In this document: piece after piece, positions 6,428-7,180 of the stretch
Numbering within the stretch: position 1 is the stretch's first letter
How the letters are laid out: the number at the start of each line of letters is the position of its first letter
Position numbers and translations under genes: made by a program
Assembly (NCBI GenBank): GCA_903861445.1
Contig: CAIOUK010000175.1
Location: 1-7,180 of the forward strand
Direction of reading: 5' to 3'
Length of the DNA: 7,180 nucleotides
Origin: an uncultured Verrucomicrobia subdivision 3 bacterium
GTDB taxonomy: Bacteria > Verrucomicrobiota > Verrucomicrobiia > Limisphaerales > UBA11358
Notes under the pieces: generated by a model
Told to the model about the DNA's origin: nothing
What the model saw: the letters and a program-made list of their open reading frames with translations, nothing else
The model's database searches: none

Positions 6428-6540
6428 GGCGAAGCCGCAGCCTTGGAAGACCTACACGCGCTGGGCGCCAACTTGAATTTAAAACCGCCCATAAAAATCC
6501 CCTGTTGCTTTTGGCTGAACCCATTATCCTGTGGGACAAC

Positions 6541-7180
6541 ATGAGCAAGCTGCTGTTGATTGATGATGAAGAGGACGTGCGGTATTCGCTACAACGCATT
6601 CTCGCCGCCGATGGAATCGAACTCGCCACGGCTGCGTCCGGCGAAGAGGGATTGAAGGTCATTCCCAAATTCAAGCCCGACCTCGTGTTGATGGACGTGC
6701 GCATGACCGGCCTGACCGGCATGGAAACGCTCCGCAAAATCCGCCAGAGCGATCCCAAGCTGCTCGTCATTTTGATGACCGCTTACGGCACGACGCAAAC
6801 CGCCATCGAGGCGATGAAGCTGGGCGCGTATGACTATTTGCTCAAGCCGTTCGACATTCCCAAGCTCAAGGAAGTTATCGCCAACGCGCTCAAGGCCGCG
6901 CGCGACATGAAACAGGTCGTGTCGTATCAGCCGATGCTCGAATCCGAAGATTACGAATCCGGCATCATCGGCCGCAGCGGCCCGATGCAGGGCGTCTTCA
7001 AGCTCATCGGCCAGATTGCCGCGACTGACACCACCGCGCTCATCACCGGCGAAAGCGGCACGGGCAAGGAACTCGTTGCGCGTGCCATTTACCATCACAG
7101 TGACCGCGCCACCCAGCCGTTCCTCGCAGTGAATTGCGCGGCGATTCCCGAGCAGCTTCTGGAAAGCGAATTGTTCGGCC
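6541..7180 (+). CDS. NtrC-family sigma-54-dependent response regulator, N-terminal part, cut by window edge
   Basis: The first 213 residues of a two-component response regulator with a sigma-54 activator domain. The receiver domain (about 1-120) has the acidic pocket D8, D9, E10, the phospho-acceptor D52 in LMDVRM, T80 and K102 in LLKPFD. A linker of about 20 residues leads to the AAA+ domain, which opens with IIGRSGPMQ (142-150) and the Walker A motif GESGTGKE (170-177). NCAAIPEQLLESELFG (198-213) runs up to where the GAFTGA loop should follow, beyond the window. A C-terminal DNA-binding domain is expected but unseen. The protein would activate sigma-54 promoters after phosphorylation by an unseen histidine kinase. 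MSKLLLIDDEE is a standard receiver start, and a weak GGGA lies 4 bp before the ATG. An in-frame GTG near 6404 would add residues with no domain sense. Transcription diverges from the oxygenase pair, so local control is possible, though many such regulators act elsewhere. Confidence 0.95.
   Translation, partial: MSKLLLIDDEEDVRYSLQRILAADGIELATAASGEEGLKVIPKFKPDLVLMDVRMTGLTGMETLRKIRQSDPKLLVILMTAYGTTQTAIEAMKLGAYDYLLKPFDIPKLKEVIANALKAARDMKQVVSYQPMLESEDYESGIIGRSGPMQGVFKLIGQIAATDTTALITGESGTGKELVARAIYHHSDRATQPFLAVNCAAIPEQLLESELFG

Larger units (their letters stand above)
6214..6540. other. Divergent intergenic region, 327 bp
   Basis: This is the spacer between the divergent oxygenase fusion (minus) and the response regulator (plus). 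It is less GC-rich than the genes. It contains a perfect 8-3-8 palindrome (6409-6427) and a stretch resembling half of a decayed CCACAAAG...ACACGAAG repeat (6335-6370). I found no convincing sigma-70 promoter. The nearest sigma-54-like site (TGGCACG at 6280-6286, plus strand) lacks the conserved GC at -12. An open frame on the minus strand at 6217-6492 has no recognisable protein features and is not called. Confidence 0.6.

Noticed and set aside
6217..6492. Minus-strand 91-codon frame just upstream of the oxygenase start
   Set aside because: Its composition looks non-coding, it overlaps the palindrome and the repeat-like stretch, it has no SD sequence, and it resembles no known family. It could be a leader peptide only if transcripts support it.
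6589..7098. Minus-strand 169-codon frame opposite the response regulator
   Set aside because: The plus strand has receiver and AAA+ motifs in order. The minus frame is a shadow.
1..7180. CRISPR array, tRNA genes, insertion sequence or phage genes
   Set aside because: I saw no regularly spaced repeats, tRNA cloverleaf, transposase or phage proteins in the window.

Overview
The window is a GC-rich bacterial chromosome segment with five genes on the minus strand and a divergent sixth gene entering from the right. The organism is probably an environmental bacterium of the Verrucomicrobiota or a related PVC lineage. That is inference from three things: an intergenic hairpin of the CCACAGAG/CTCTGTGG type that is common in such genomes, the near absence of Shine-Dalgarno sequences, and a threonyl-tRNA synthetase without its N-terminal TGS domain. 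No marker here fixes the taxon.

Layout from left to right. Positions 1-654 (minus) hold the N-terminal third of threonyl-tRNA synthetase (thrS), cut by the window edge. Positions 655-749 are a short spacer filled by an imperfect 25-bp inverted repeat. Positions 750-1997 and 1994-2923 (minus) are an overlapping two-gene unit: a proline racemase/4-hydroxyproline epimerase family protein with both catalytic cysteines, followed by a DadA-like FAD amino-acid dehydrogenase. Together they match the first two steps of hydroxyproline breakdown: trans-4-hydroxy-L-proline to cis-4-hydroxy-D-proline, then oxidation to the pyrroline carboxylate. Positions 2924-3052 are a 129-bp spacer. Positions 3053-3952 and 3955-6213 (minus) are a second tight pair, only 2 bp apart: a TIM-barrel sugar-phosphate isomerase/epimerase-like protein, and a 752-residue fusion. 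Positions 6214-6540 are a divergent intergenic region with a perfect 8-3-8 palindrome and a decayed repeat-like stretch. From 6541 (plus) runs the start of an NtrC-family sigma-54-dependent response regulator, cut by the right edge.

The most interesting object is the 752-residue protein. It joins in one chain a membrane diiron fatty-acid-desaturase-type oxygenase resembling MocD, a MocE-like Rieske [2Fe-2S] ferredoxin, and an FAD/NAD(P)H reductase domain that resembles the C-terminal part of NqrF rather than an ordinary ferredoxin reductase. In rhizobial rhizopine catabolism the equivalent functions are the separate proteins MocD, MocE and MocF, which remove an O-methyl group. The fusion therefore looks like a self-sufficient membrane mono-oxygenase or demethylase: NAD(P)H to FAD to Rieske cluster to diiron site. 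Its substrate is unknown. The partner TIM-barrel gene suggests a polyol or sugar-like compound. The neighbouring hydroxyproline genes allow the alternative that a methylated or otherwise modified (hydroxy)proline is fed into that pathway. The divergent response regulator and the palindrome are candidates for control of this pair.
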